Shown here piece after piece: positions 8,151-16,383 of a stretch of DNA of 52,002 nucleotides (its first letter is position 1; the number at the start of each line of letters is the position of its first letter). Under the pieces are notes generated by a model, which worked only from the letters and a program-made list of their open reading frames with translations, ran no database searches and was not told where the DNA came from. The position numbers and the translations under genes are program-made. The stretch comes from a bacterium. Its GTDB lineage: Bacteria > Patescibacteriota > Minisyncoccia > Minisyncoccales > DG-74-3. Location of the stretch: assembly GCA_030603245.1 (NCBI GenBank), contig JAUVYE010000005.1, positions 1 through 52,002 of the forward strand, read 5' to 3'.

Positions 8151-9059
8151 TTAAACTTTTAAGTATTTTCTAATAGCAATAATACTAGAACTTACCCCTA
8201 AACCAATCCCAGTAACCAGCTGAATTAGAATAATAGTTAAAACATTATTAGTAAAGTATTGCCAAATATTCAAATCAGAAAACAAAGCATTAATATTAGA
8301 GCTAAAAACCAAACAACCTAAACCAAAAATCACAAAAGAAATCAAAGCAGCTATTGTTCCAGCAATTACCCCCTGAACTAAAAATGGACCCCGAATAAAC
8401 CAGTTAGAAGCCCCAACCAATTTCTGAACCTCAACCTCTTGTTTTAAATTATAGATGGCCAATCTGGTAGTATTCAAAACAACTAAAAATGAAAGAAGAA
8501 CAAGCAGCACAGAAATACCAATCCCTATTTTCTTAAAAGAATCAGTCAAACTAAAGATTCTTTCAATCACTGGTCTTCTTTGATTATAATCAATCTTTTC
8601 AACTGAAGCTTCAAAAACAGCTCCTTCTAAAAAATCAGCAATTTCTTCATACTTAACAGGGTCTGAAGCTCTAATGTTTAAAGAAGCTAAAAATGGATTT
8701 ATTGCTATTTCTTCTAAAGACGCCATTAAAACAAGATCTTCTTTATGTCTTTCAACAAATATTTCAAGAGCTTGCTCCTTAGAAATATATTCAATATTTT
8801 CTTCGTCTGAAACCTGGCAAAGTTCTTGTTTAACGCTTAGAATTTCTTGTTCTGTTGTATCTTCTTTAAAATAGACTGAAATATCTACTTTTTCTTCTAA
8901 ATTAGAAATCAAAATCTGACTTATTCCTTTCAAAAAGAAAATACAAGTAACTAAAGAAATTGTTAAAACTAAAATAAAAACAGTAGTAGTTATTGCTCCA
9001 CCATCACGAGAAAAACTTGCCCAGCCTAAACGAATTATTCTTTTAATAGAAGTAAGCAT
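8151..9059 (-). CDS. ftsX: Cell-division ABC-transporter-like membrane protein FtsX
   Basis: FtsX is the membrane partner of FtsE and transmits ATP hydrolysis to peptidoglycan hydrolases during division. About 302 residues show the family layout: one N-terminal membrane helix (near TTVFILVLTISLVTCIFF), an extracellular domain of about 130 residues (starting KVDISVYFKED), and three C-terminal helices. I choose the ATG at 9057-9059, which follows the ftsE stop directly; the frame is open to 9092 but would overlap ftsE. It is the last coding gene before tRNA-Gln in the prfB-ftsE-ftsX string. Confidence 0.88.
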   Translation of the reverse strand: MLTSIKRIIRLGWASFSRDGGAITTTVFILVLTISLVTCIFFLKGISQILISNLEEKVDISVYFKEDTTEQEILSVKQELCQVSDEENIEYISKEQALEIFVERHKEDLVLMASLEEIAINPFLASLNIRASDPVKYEEIADFLEGAVFEASVEKIDYNQRRPVIERIFSLTDSFKKIGIGISVLLVLLSFLVVLNTTRLAIYNLKQEVEVQKLVGASNWFIRGPFLVQGVIAGTIAALISFVIFGLGCLVFSSNINALFSDLNIWQYFTNNVLTIILIQLVTGIGLGVSSSIIAIRKYLKV

Positions 9060-9063
9060 ATTA

Positions 9064-9744
9064 TTAAAGGATAAATCTTCCTTTGGGCTCATCTCTGATT
9101 ACTCTTCCCTCTTCTAAACTTATTACTCTTTTTCCCAAAGAATTAATTATTTCTTTATTATGAGTAGATAAAATAATAGTAGTACCTAATTCATTAATTT
9201 TCAACAAAAGACGAATTATGTCTGACGTATTATAAGGATCAAGATTTCCTGTTGGTTCGTCAGCCAAAATAACATCCGGTCTATGAATCAAAGCTCGAGC
9301 TATAGCTGCTCTTTGATGTTCACCGGCTGAAAGCTGGGCTGGAAAATGATTAGCTCTTTCAGTCAACCCAACAATTTCTAAAACTTTTGGTACATCTCTT
9401 GAAATCTCCTCATCACTTCTTCCTAAAACCTCCATAATATAAGCTACATTTTCATAAGTTGTTTTAGAAGATAAAAGTTTATAATCTTGAAACACAGAGC
9501 CAATTCTTTTTCTTAATTCAGGCAATTCATTTGGTTTTATCTCATGAACATTTTGACCTTCAAAAAAAACTTTGCCTTTAGTTGGTTCCTCACGAGCCAA
9601 AAGTATTTTTAATAAAGTGGTTTTTCCAGCTCCTGATTTTCCAACAAGACAAATAAACTCTTTTTCTTTAACCTCAAAAGAAACATCTTTTAAAGCAACT
9701 GTATTGGGAGGATAGATTTTAGTAATGTTTTCAAATCTTATCAC
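9064..9744 (-). CDS. ftsE: Cell-division ATP-binding protein FtsE
   Basis: This 226-residue ABC ATPase has Walker A GKSGAGKT at 35-42, the Q-loop in FQDYKLL, a signature in the form LSAGEHQR at 138-145 (LSGGEQQR is more usual), Walker B VILADEP and a switch His in LSTHN. FtsE pairs with FtsX in the divisome. It starts 4 nt after prfB and ends 4 nt before ftsX, so the three are translationally linked. FtsE is distinguished from LolD- or MacB-type relatives mainly by this ftsX neighbour. Confidence 0.92.
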   Translation of the reverse strand: MIRFENITKIYPPNTVALKDVSFEVKEKEFICLVGKSGAGKTTLLKILLAREEPTKGKVFFEGQNVHEIKPNELPELRKRIGSVFQDYKLLSSKTTYENVAYIMEVLGRSDEEISRDVPKVLEIVGLTERANHFPAQLSAGEHQRAAIARALIHRPDVILADEPTGNLDPYNTSDIIRLLLKINELGTTIILSTHNKEIINSLGKRVISLEEGRVIRDEPKGRFIL

Positions 9745-9748
9745 AATA

Positions 9749-10826
9749 TTAATTAATGGTTTTAATTTCTGCTTCTATAAAATTGTCTATTTCTCCATCA
9801 AGTACAGCTTCTACATTAGAGGTTTCAATATTGGTTCTTAAATCCTTGACCATTTGATAGGGATGTAAAACATATGACCGAATTTGGTTTCCCCAACTAG
9901 CATCAACTTTTTTGCCTTTGATTTTCTTTAATTCTTTCTCCTTTTCTTGTTTTTTTAATTGATAAAGTTTAGCCATTAAAATCTTCATTGCTTTCTGGCG
10001 ATTCAAACCTTGTAATCTTTCTGATTGACAACTAACTACAATACTGCTGGGCAAATGAGTGATTCTTACTGCTGAATCTCTTTTATTTACATATTGACCG
10101 CCAGGCCCTGAGGACCTAAAGGTATCTATTCTCAAATCTTCTGGCTTAATTTTAATTTCTAATTCTTCTTGATTAGAAATCTCAGGCAATACTTCAACTT
10201 GAGCAAAAGAAGTATGACGAAGTTTTTGAGGAGAAAATGGAGAAATTCTTACTAATCTATGAACGCCTGTTTCTCTTTTAAAATAACCAAATGCGAATTT
10301 GCCCTGAATCTCCATGGTTACTGATTTCAAACCAATTCTTCCTTCTGGTCCTCCACCCTCACCAAAAGATTGATGAAGCATCTTAGTCTTATATCCTTTT
10401 TTCTGACAATATCTTTCATACATTCTTAAAAGCATTGTAGCCCAATCCTGAGAATCTCTTCCTCCAGCTCCAGCAAATATTGATAAAACAGCTCCTTTTT
10501 TGTCGTATTTTCCTGAAAGAAAAACTTGATTTTCTTTTTGTTTTAATTTTTTTTCAAAAGTTCTTACCTCTTGTTTTAATTCCTTATCATCAATCAAATT
10601 ATCCAGTTCTTTTTTTAATTTTTGGAAACTCTCTACTTCTTCTTTAACCTGGCTTAATTCTTGGTTAATTTTTATTGCTTTTTCTTTATCTTTCCAGAAA
10701 TCTAATTCTTGAGTTTTTTTCTCTAATTTTTTTAAGGTTTTTTCTTTCTGAGCTAGATCAAAGACAGTCCTCAAGAACGAGGAGTCTATTTTGTAATTCT
10801 TTAATTGTTTCTGATAAATTATCCAT
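9749..10826 (-). CDS. prfB: Peptide chain release factor 2 with programmed +1 frameshift
   Basis: RF2 ends translation at UAA and UGA. A 22-codon first frame starts at the ATG 10824-10826 (MDNLSETIKELQNRLLVLED, then C and L) and ends CTT TGA (10763-10758). Shifting +1 at CTT reads GAT at 10759-10757 and continues for 335 more codons, giving about 358 residues. A Shine-Dalgarno-like GAGGA lies shortly before CTT, as in the E. coli site. The product has the RF2 stop-reading tripeptide SPF (about 195-197) and catalytic GGQ (about 242-244). Reading only the second frame from a TTG at 10774 would lose the true N-terminus. The gene starts 10 nt after tRNA-Thr. Confidence 0.93.
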
Positions 10827-10836
10827 AATATTCTTG

Positions 10837-10908
10837 AGCCGAAGAGAGGACTTGAACCCCCAACCTACGGTTTACGACACCGTTGCTCTGCCATTGAGCT
10901 ACTTCGGC
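10837..10908 (-). tRNA. tRNA-Thr (anticodon CGU)
   Basis: The acceptor stem GCCGAAG/CTTCGGC, a D-arm AGCTCAATGGCAGAGC, the anticodon stem ACGGT/ACCGT with loop GTCGTAA (anticodon CGT) and a T-arm with GGTTCAAGTCC are all visible. The discriminator is U and CCA is not encoded. Its 3' end is 10 nt before the prfB AUG, so tRNA processing would create the 5' end of the prfB mRNA. Confidence 0.9.
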
Positions 10909-10911
10909 GGG

Positions 10912-10933
10912 TGCCAACTGAGCTACACTGGCA
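10912..10933 (-). pseudogene. Truncated tRNA 5' half
   Basis: TGCCAGTGTAGCTCAGTTGG followed by CA reads as the acceptor strand and D-arm of another tRNA and then breaks into CCC and the real tRNA-Thr. The TGCCA/TGGCA ends can close a small hairpin. No anticodon arm or T-arm follows, so it is probably a remnant of a second tRNA lost by recombination. Confidence 0.6.
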
Positions 10934-10945
10934 CAGTCTTGAATA

Positions 10946-10973
10946 ATTTTATCACAAAATATGTATTTTTCAA
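10946..10973 (-). promoter_or_regulatory. Promoter of the tRNA-Thr / prfB transcript
   Basis: TTGAAA (10968-10973) and TAAAAT (10946-10951) on the minus strand with a 16-nt spacer. Transcription would begin near 10939, just before the tRNA fragment. Confidence 0.6.
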
Positions 10974-11024
10974 TAGATAAAACCCTGATAAAATCAGAGC
11001 TTTTTAGTAAAAATATCTACAAAA

Positions 11025-12188
11025 TTATTCAAATATTTTATCTAACGGCATAAATTTATCTTCTAAACCGTGCTCTTTAGCCACTGGCTCTAAGGTAATA
11101 TGTCCTTTAGCAATATTTATTCCCTGCTTAAAAGCATGGTCAGACAATACAGCATCAATACCACCCTGGGCAAATTTCTTAACATATTCCTTGGTAGCTG
11201 CATTAAGAGCATGCGTAGCTGTAGCTCCCACAGTGGCTGGAATATTGGGAATGCCAAGATAAACTATTTTTTTACCAGTCTGAGGCCCTGTAATAATTAT
11301 TGATGGCTCTTTGATATGAGTAATCTTAGAAAATTCGCAAATTCCTCCTTGGTCTATGGCCACATCTCCAATAACAGCGCCATCTTTCATTACATCCAAC
11401 ATCTCCCTATTAATCAATCTATCAGCCCTAGCTCCCTTAATATATATTGAACCAATAATCATATCAGCATCCTGTATTTCTTGAGCCAGAATCTCTTTGG
11501 TCGATTCTAAGATTTTCAAAGTTGCTCCAAAAGCATTGGCTAAAGGTTGTAATTCTTCCTGAAGCTGTTTTCTTTGTTCTTCTCTTAATTCTAAAATAAC
11601 AACATTAGCGCCTCTTCCCAAAGCAGAATAAGCTGAATTACGCCCTACCACTCCCCCACCAATAATTAAAATCTTACCAGCCTTATCTCTTATCTTATTA
11701 ACCATTTTATTAGCAGTCCCTTTTGGAGAAGCTAAATATTCGCTACAAACATCAATTATTCTTTGACCAGCCACTTCACTCATTGGAGCTAATAAAGGAG
11801 TTGTTTTATCTTCAAACATAATAGTTTCGTAAGCAATAAATGTTCCTTTACTCTCAAGCGCAGCTATTGTTAAATCTTTATTTGCAGGATTAGCAAGATG
11901 AAGATAAGTGAAAAGAGTTAGATTTTCTCTTAAATAGGTAAACTCTTCTTTTTGTGGCTCTTTTACTTTAACTATTAAATCAACCTTGTCCCAGATTTCT
12001 TTAGCATTGCTTAAAATCTCAGCTCCAGCTTGACGATATTCTTCGTCTGAAATCTGCGAAGACAACCCTGCACCCTCCTGAACAAGAACCTCATGACCAA
12101 GACCTGTTAATTCTTTGACTGTTTGAGGGGTTAACCCTACTCTTGTTTCTGTATTATCTTTGATTTCCTTTACTGTGCCAATTTTCAT
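11025..12188 (-). CDS. ald: Alanine dehydrogenase
   Basis: Alanine dehydrogenase reversibly deaminates L-alanine to pyruvate with NAD+. The 387-residue protein has normal length and opens MKIGTVKEIKDNTETRVGLT. It carries the substrate-site lysine in LIVKVKEPQ, HLANP, the Rossmann motif IIGGGVVGRNSAYSALGRGA, and the C-terminal VGATATHALNAAT. The start is the ATG at 12186-12188; the longer open frame runs back through tRNA-Gly and is an artefact. A TATAC box directly before AAACATG hints at a short or absent leader. It may provide pyruvate or NADH from amino acids in a metabolically reduced cell. Confidence 0.92.
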   Translation of the reverse strand: MKIGTVKEIKDNTETRVGLTPQTVKELTGLGHEVLVQEGAGLSSQISDEEYRQAGAEILSNAKEIWDKVDLIVKVKEPQKEEFTYLRENLTLFTYLHLANPANKDLTIAALESKGTFIAYETIMFEDKTTPLLAPMSEVAGQRIIDVCSEYLASPKGTANKMVNKIRDKAGKILIIGGGVVGRNSAYSALGRGANVVILELREEQRKQLQEELQPLANAFGATLKILESTKEILAQEIQDADMIIGSIYIKGARADRLINREMLDVMKDGAVIGDVAIDQGGICEFSKITHIKEPSIIITGPQTGKKIVYLGIPNIPATVGATATHALNAATKEYVKKFAQGGIDAVLSDHAFKQGINIAKGHITLEPVAKEHGLEDKFMPLDKIFE

Positions 12189-12228
12189 GTTTGTATAAAA
12201 AAAATTAATTAATAATATATTTGCAAAA

Positions 12229-12300
12229 AGCGAGAGACGGGATTCGAACCCGCGACGTCGTCCTTGGGAAGGACACATTCTACCACTGAATTACTCTCGC
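12229..12300 (-). tRNA. tRNA-Gly (anticodon CCC)
   Basis: The minus-strand cloverleaf has acceptor GCGAGAG/CTCTCGC, the anticodon stem TGTCC/GGACG (one wobble) with loop TTCCCAA, and the T-arm CGGGTTCGAATCCCG. CCA is not encoded. The first ten nucleotides overlap the end of the FtsB-like gene, including its stop codon. Confidence 0.92.
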
Positions 12301-12686
12301 AAGATATTTTTGATTTTTTCTAATAACCTGTTAAAAAATCCCTGATCAGCATTTTGTTCCTGCTCAATCCCTGTTTTCCCTGAAGGCAAAACAACTACTG
12401 GATTCTCTCCTTCTTTTACAAAGCCCTGCTCTCTAACACCTTCTTCCCAATAAGCTTCTTCGTCAGCCTCAGAAATTCCTGCTCGCAAATTAGAGTTTCT
12501 CTCTTCTAATGTTTGGATTTCTTTTTCCAGTTCCTTTATTTCTGAAAGCATTCCTGATCTTCGCTGACTTATCCTAATATTAGAAACAATTAAAAAACCT
12601 AAAAAAAGAAATATAAAAAAAATAGGCAAAACTGAAAAAAAATTATGCCAACGAGACTTTCTAATTTTTCTTTTTTTTGCTACCAT
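12291..12686 (-). CDS. FtsB/DivIC-like septum formation initiator
   Basis: The 131-residue protein has a basic cytoplasmic start, a single membrane helix (about 17-39) and a heptad-rich coiled coil (about 42-75, KELEKEIQTLEERNSNLRAG), the layout of FtsB/DivIC divisome proteins. The stretch AYWEEGVREQGFVKEGE then resembles the conserved region after the coiled coil. The stop codon TAA (12291-12293) lies inside the 5' part of tRNA-Gly. It is divergent from a possible 34-codon gene starting 8 nt away. Confidence 0.8.
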   Translation of the reverse strand: MVAKKRKIRKSRWHNFFSVLPIFFIFLFLGFLIVSNIRISQRRSGMLSEIKELEKEIQTLEERNSNLRAGISEADEEAYWEEGVREQGFVKEGENPVVVLPSGKTGIEQEQNADQGFFNRLLEKIKNILRE

Positions 12687-12693
12687 AATAGAT

Positions 12694-12798
12694 ATGAAAA
12701 ACTCTTCTAAAAAAGGATTTTTAAAAACACTTTGGATTATGTTAGTCTCTTTGGTCGCAATCAGTACAATCTTAATGCTTATTGCTCCCCTATTCTAA
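12694..12798 (+). CDS. Putative 34-residue single-helix membrane peptide
   Basis: A plus-strand frame starts with ATG at 12694 and encodes MKNSSKKGFLKTLWIM followed by an uninterrupted hydrophobic helix ending IAPLF. It has the positive-inside layout expected of a small membrane protein. It fills most of the gap between the FtsB-like gene and lepA and is the only plus-strand candidate nearby. I see no strong ribosome-binding site and I do not recognise a family. Confidence 0.42.
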   Translation: MKNSSKKGFLKTLWIMLVSLVAISTILMLIAPLF

Positions 12799-12826
12799 TC
12801 CATTTTAGCTTGATAAAAAAATAATT

Positions 12827-14599
12827 TCAATCTCCCTTAAACATTTCCAAAAATATCTTAGAAGGAATATGAACTCTTCCTTTTTCTTTTAGTTCTTTTT
12901 TGCCTCTTTTTTGTCTTTCCAAAAGCTTTCTTTTTCTGGTAACATCTCCGCCATATAAAGAAGCGGTTACATCTTTTCTTTTAGCTCTAATAGTTTCTCG
13001 AGCAATAACCTTGCCCTGAACAATTGCTTGCAAAGGAACTGAAAACAATTGAGAGGGCAATACTTTTTTCAATTTCTTTACCATACTTTTACCCTCTTCA
13101 AAAGCTTTTTCTTTAGGAACAATCGTAGAAAAAGCTTGTTCTTTTTCGCCAGCAATTAAAATTTCTAGTTTTACTAAATCTCCTTTTTTATAACCAATCA
13201 TTTCATAATTCATTGAAGCAAATCCCTGACTCACACCTTTTAATTTATCATAAAAATCAATAATAATTTCTCGCAAAGGAACCTCATAAATTAAAAGTGA
13301 TCTGTCTGAAAGTAAATATTTTGTTTCAATCTGAATTCCTCTTGACTGTTTTAAAAGCTTTAATACAGGACCCAAGAATTGCTGAGGAGTTATCACTTCT
13401 AATTTCATCCATGGCTCTTGAGATTCTTTGATCTGCAATAAATCAGGCCAATCACCAGCTGAATAAATAAATATTTCTTCGTCTTTTTGATTTACAATCT
13501 TATAAGAAACCTGAGGGCGAGAAATGATTAAATTCAATCCAAACTCCCGACGCAACCTTTCAGAAACAATTTCAATGTGCAAAGAACCCAAAAAGCCACA
13601 ACGAAAACCACGACCCAATACTTTTTTTGTTTCTGGCTCAAAATTCAAAGCAGCGTCATTAAGCTTTAGCTGAGCTAATCCCTTTTTTAACAACTCAAAA
13701 TCATCAGAATTCTCAGGATAAAAACTGGCAAAAACAACTGATTTCGGCTCTTTATACCCTGGTAAAGCATTAATTTTGCTGTCTAAATTAGTAATTGTAT
13801 CACCAACCATAACCTTACCAGGCTCTTTAATCCCAGTGGCAATATAACCTATTTCTCCTGCTTTTAAATTTTCAACAGGTTTTAATTGTGGACTAAAAAT
13901 ACCAACCTCTTTTACTTCTCCTTTTATTCTAGAAGCCATTAAATAAAAATTGTCACCACTTTTAATTTCTCCATCAAACACTCTTACATAAGCTAATATT
14001 CCCTTAAAAGCATCGTATTTAGAATCAAAAATTAAAGCTTTTAATGGTTTTTCAATACTACCTTTTGGTTCAGGAACCTGTTTAACAATTGTTTCTAATA
14101 ATTCTTTAACGTTAGTACCCTGTTTTCCTGAAATTAAAAAGACCTCTTTTTCTGAAATACCCAATAGTTGAGCCAATTCTTTTCTTGATTCTTCAATCCG
14201 ACCCTGAGACAAATCAATCTTATTTACAGCTGGAATAATTGTTAATTTTTGTGTTTGAGCCAATTCTAAATTATGAATAGTTTGAGCTTGAATTCCTTTA
14301 GTAGCATCTACCAACAAAACAGCTCCCTCAACTGCAGCCAAACTCCTTGATACCTCATAACTAAAATCAATATGACCAGGAGTATCAATCAAATTCAAAA
14401 CATAGTCTTTATAATTCATTCGGACAGGTTGCATTTTTATAGTAATCCCTTTTTCTTGCTCCAAATCCATCATGTCTAAAAATCTATGCTTCATCTTGTT
14501 TTTAGGAATAGTATTGGTCAATTCTAAAAATCTATCTGCTAAGGTAGATTTTCCATGATCAATATGACTGATAATGACCCAGTTCCTAAGTTCTTTCAT
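12827..14599 (-). CDS. lepA: Elongation factor 4 (LepA), ribosomal GTPase
   Basis: LepA is a translational GTPase that acts on the ribosome and aids initiation or 30S assembly. The 590-residue protein has G1 SHIDHGKST, G2 with KGITIKMQ, G3 DTPGHIDF, G4 NKID, EF-G-like domains, and the LepA-specific C-terminal domain ending with RKDVTASLYGGDVTRKRKLL and GRVHIPSKIF. The start MKELRNWVIISH places the P-loop close to the N-terminus, typical of the family. The gene overlaps the end of murJ by 14 nt. Confidence 0.95.
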   Translation of the reverse strand: MKELRNWVIISHIDHGKSTLADRFLELTNTIPKNKMKHRFLDMMDLEQEKGITIKMQPVRMNYKDYVLNLIDTPGHIDFSYEVSRSLAAVEGAVLLVDATKGIQAQTIHNLELAQTQKLTIIPAVNKIDLSQGRIEESRKELAQLLGISEKEVFLISGKQGTNVKELLETIVKQVPEPKGSIEKPLKALIFDSKYDAFKGILAYVRVFDGEIKSGDNFYLMASRIKGEVKEVGIFSPQLKPVENLKAGEIGYIATGIKEPGKVMVGDTITNLDSKINALPGYKEPKSVVFASFYPENSDDFELLKKGLAQLKLNDAALNFEPETKKVLGRGFRCGFLGSLHIEIVSERLRREFGLNLIISRPQVSYKIVNQKDEEIFIYSAGDWPDLLQIKESQEPWMKLEVITPQQFLGPVLKLLKQSRGIQIETKYLLSDRSLLIYEVPLREIIIDFYDKLKGVSQGFASMNYEMIGYKKGDLVKLEILIAGEKEQAFSTIVPKEKAFEEGKSMVKKLKKVLPSQLFSVPLQAIVQGKVIARETIRAKRKDVTASLYGGDVTRKRKLLERQKRGKKELKEKGRVHIPSKIFLEMFKGD

Positions 14600-15971
14600 T
14601 TTTCTTTTTGAAAAGCATTAAACACAAAATAAATTGAAAAATGGCTGAAGCAGAAAAAGCCAAAACAAGTCCCAAAATCCTAATATCATAAATCGTTCCC
14701 AAATTAAATGTTTTTACTAACCAAAACCATAATCTGCTGTTTGTTCCGAGTAAAGACACAAAACTAAAGCTTAATCCAACATTGAGTAATACAGTTAAAA
14801 CTGCAATCAAGGTTGGCGTTTTAGTGTCCTGAAGAGCAAAAAACCCTCTAAGCATTAAAGGAATTAAAGCGCTAGCCCATAAGCCAAGACAAAAAATACC
14901 CAAGCTGGCTGAAGTAAGCTGGGCTGAAACCTGAGAAAATTGGCCATGTTGAAGGACAATCTTGACAATTTGATTTCTAAAAATAAAAATCAAGAAACTA
15001 ATTGGAATAATTAAATACAAAATCTTAAAAAAGATTGATTTAAACCTATTCATAAACTCTTTCCTCTCACCATTAACTTGAAGTTGAGTAAATCTAGGAA
15101 AAGCAGCTGTGGCAAAAGACACTCCAATAATTCCAATAGGTAAATATTGAAGATTATTAGCAAAATTAAAAATAGCAATAGATCCTTTAGACAAAGTGGA
15201 AGCAATGGCTATAATAACAATTAAATTGATTTGCTGAGCAGCTATTCCAAAAATCCGAGGAAACATTAATTTAAATATTCTTTTAATACCTGGGTCTTGA
15301 AAATTAAAAATAGGTTGATATTTAAATCCAGCATTTATAGCTGCAGGAATTTGAATTATTAAATGCAGAAAAGCTCCCAAAACCACACCCAAAGATATTC
15401 CTAAAACCCCTATATCAGGAGATAAAAATACAATTCCAAAAATAATCCCTAAATTATATAAAATAGGACACAAGCTATAGATTAAAAATCGATTAAAATG
15501 ATGCAAAATACCAGAAAAAATACTAGAAAGACCTAAAAAGATAGGACTTAAAAGCATTAATCGAGTAAGCTCAGCACTTTGAATTCTGGCTGCTTCAGAA
15601 AAACCTGGAATAATCCATTTAAGAATCTGAGGGGTAAAAATAAAAAGCAATAAAGAAATTAAGACTAAAAGAAAAAAGAAAACATTTATTACGTTAGAAG
15701 TAAATTGCCAGGCCTTATCCTTATCCTCAGAAAAATATTCAGAAAACAAAGGTAAAAATGTAACTACAATCCCTCCCACAATGAGAATGTTGTAAATAAA
15801 ATCTGGAATCCTAAAACCAGCAAGATAAATATCCAAAAGTAAACCTGCTCCAAACCTATCAGCCAATAACCATTGTCTTATTAATCCTAAAAAACGGCTA
15901 ATCAAAGTTGAAATAGCCAGAATTATTGCGCCCTGGGTTATGCTTTTTGTTTCAAAACTTAAAATACCCAT
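14586..15971 (-). CDS. murJ: Lipid II flippase MurJ
   Basis: MurJ (MviN) flips lipid II across the membrane for peptidoglycan synthesis. About 461 residues with many hydrophobic helices begin with ITQGAIILAISTLISRFLGL and RQWLLADRFGAGLLLDIYLA, matching the conserved MviN start. The loop PLFSEYF and the RGFFALQDTKTP motif are also present. It is slightly shorter than the 500-residue norm, apparently losing the last helices. A TTGATT/TAAAAT promoter and a perfect 12-bp inverted repeat lie over the start codon. Confidence 0.9.
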   Translation of the reverse strand: MGILSFETKSITQGAIILAISTLISRFLGLIRQWLLADRFGAGLLLDIYLAGFRIPDFIYNILIVGGIVVTFLPLFSEYFSEDKDKAWQFTSNVINVFFFLLVLISLLLFIFTPQILKWIIPGFSEAARIQSAELTRLMLLSPIFLGLSSIFSGILHHFNRFLIYSLCPILYNLGIIFGIVFLSPDIGVLGISLGVVLGAFLHLIIQIPAAINAGFKYQPIFNFQDPGIKRIFKLMFPRIFGIAAQQINLIVIIAIASTLSKGSIAIFNFANNLQYLPIGIIGVSFATAAFPRFTQLQVNGERKEFMNRFKSIFFKILYLIIPISFLIFIFRNQIVKIVLQHGQFSQVSAQLTSASLGIFCLGLWASALIPLMLRGFFALQDTKTPTLIAVLTVLLNVGLSFSFVSLLGTNSRLWFWLVKTFNLGTIYDIRILGLVLAFSASAIFQFILCLMLFKKKNERT

Positions 15972-15988
15972 ATTAAGGGTATTTTAAG
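15958..15988 (-). promoter_or_regulatory. Perfect 12-bp inverted repeat across the murJ start
   Basis: CTTAAAATACCC and its exact complement are separated by 7 nt. The -10-like TAAAAT lies in one arm and the murJ ATG (15969-15971) straddles the loop edge. TTGATT lies 17 nt upstream of TAAAAT. It could be an operator or a start-codon hairpin. Confidence 0.55.
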
Positions 15989-16068
15989 CTAATTTACATT
16001 ATAAATCAAAACTTTCTTTCTTAAATCAACAAATAATTATTTATTAACTTAAGAAAAAATGGGAAGGG

Positions 16069-16383
16069 TTAAGCATTAAGGCGTTCTACTTCTTGAAAGG
16101 CTCTTACGAAGAGTTCAATATCAACTGGAATTCCGGTCTCAAGCACCCCCTTATCTATCAGCTCTTGAAAGGGCTGAGTAAAGGGCACTTCACCTCGGTT
16201 GAGAAGACGCGCTACTATCCTAATTCTGCAACGAGCCTCCAGTCTTTCATTATGAGGATCTTGATGCCCTGTTTTTAGGAGTAAAGAACCAAGTGTACGA
16301 ACGATACGACGGTCTTCTTCAAGCTTTTTCTCTAGAACAGCCCGCTGCTTCTCATTCAGTTTTAGCAGTAGAGTTATACTCAT
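16069..16383 (-). CDS. Uncharacterised 104-residue protein with structured leader
   Basis: I do not recognise this protein. It is soluble, charged and probably mostly helical: an N-terminal MSITLLLKLNEKQRAVLEKK amphipathic stretch, an Arg-rich middle (ERLEARCRIRIVARLL) and a C-terminus ending EVERLNA. Base use is less AT-rich than in the flanking housekeeping genes. Its start is unusual: a strong AAGGAGG (16441-16447) lies 58 nt upstream of the ATG but a 14-bp hairpin spans almost the whole gap. No homologous neighbour gives a functional hint. Confidence 0.6.
   Translation of the reverse strand: MSITLLLKLNEKQRAVLEKKLEEDRRIVRTLGSLLLKTGHQDPHNERLEARCRIRIVARLLNRGEVPFTQPFQELIDKGVLETGIPVDIELFVRAFQEVERLNA

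Noticed and set aside
10675-10980. A plus-strand 101-codon ORF over tRNA-Thr
   Set aside because: It contains the typical false peptide made by reading antisense through a tRNA and overlaps prfB.
11025-12278. A longer alanine dehydrogenase starting at 12278
   Set aside because: The extra 30 residues are the translation of tRNA-Gly and its flank; the family start MKIGTVKE is at 12188.
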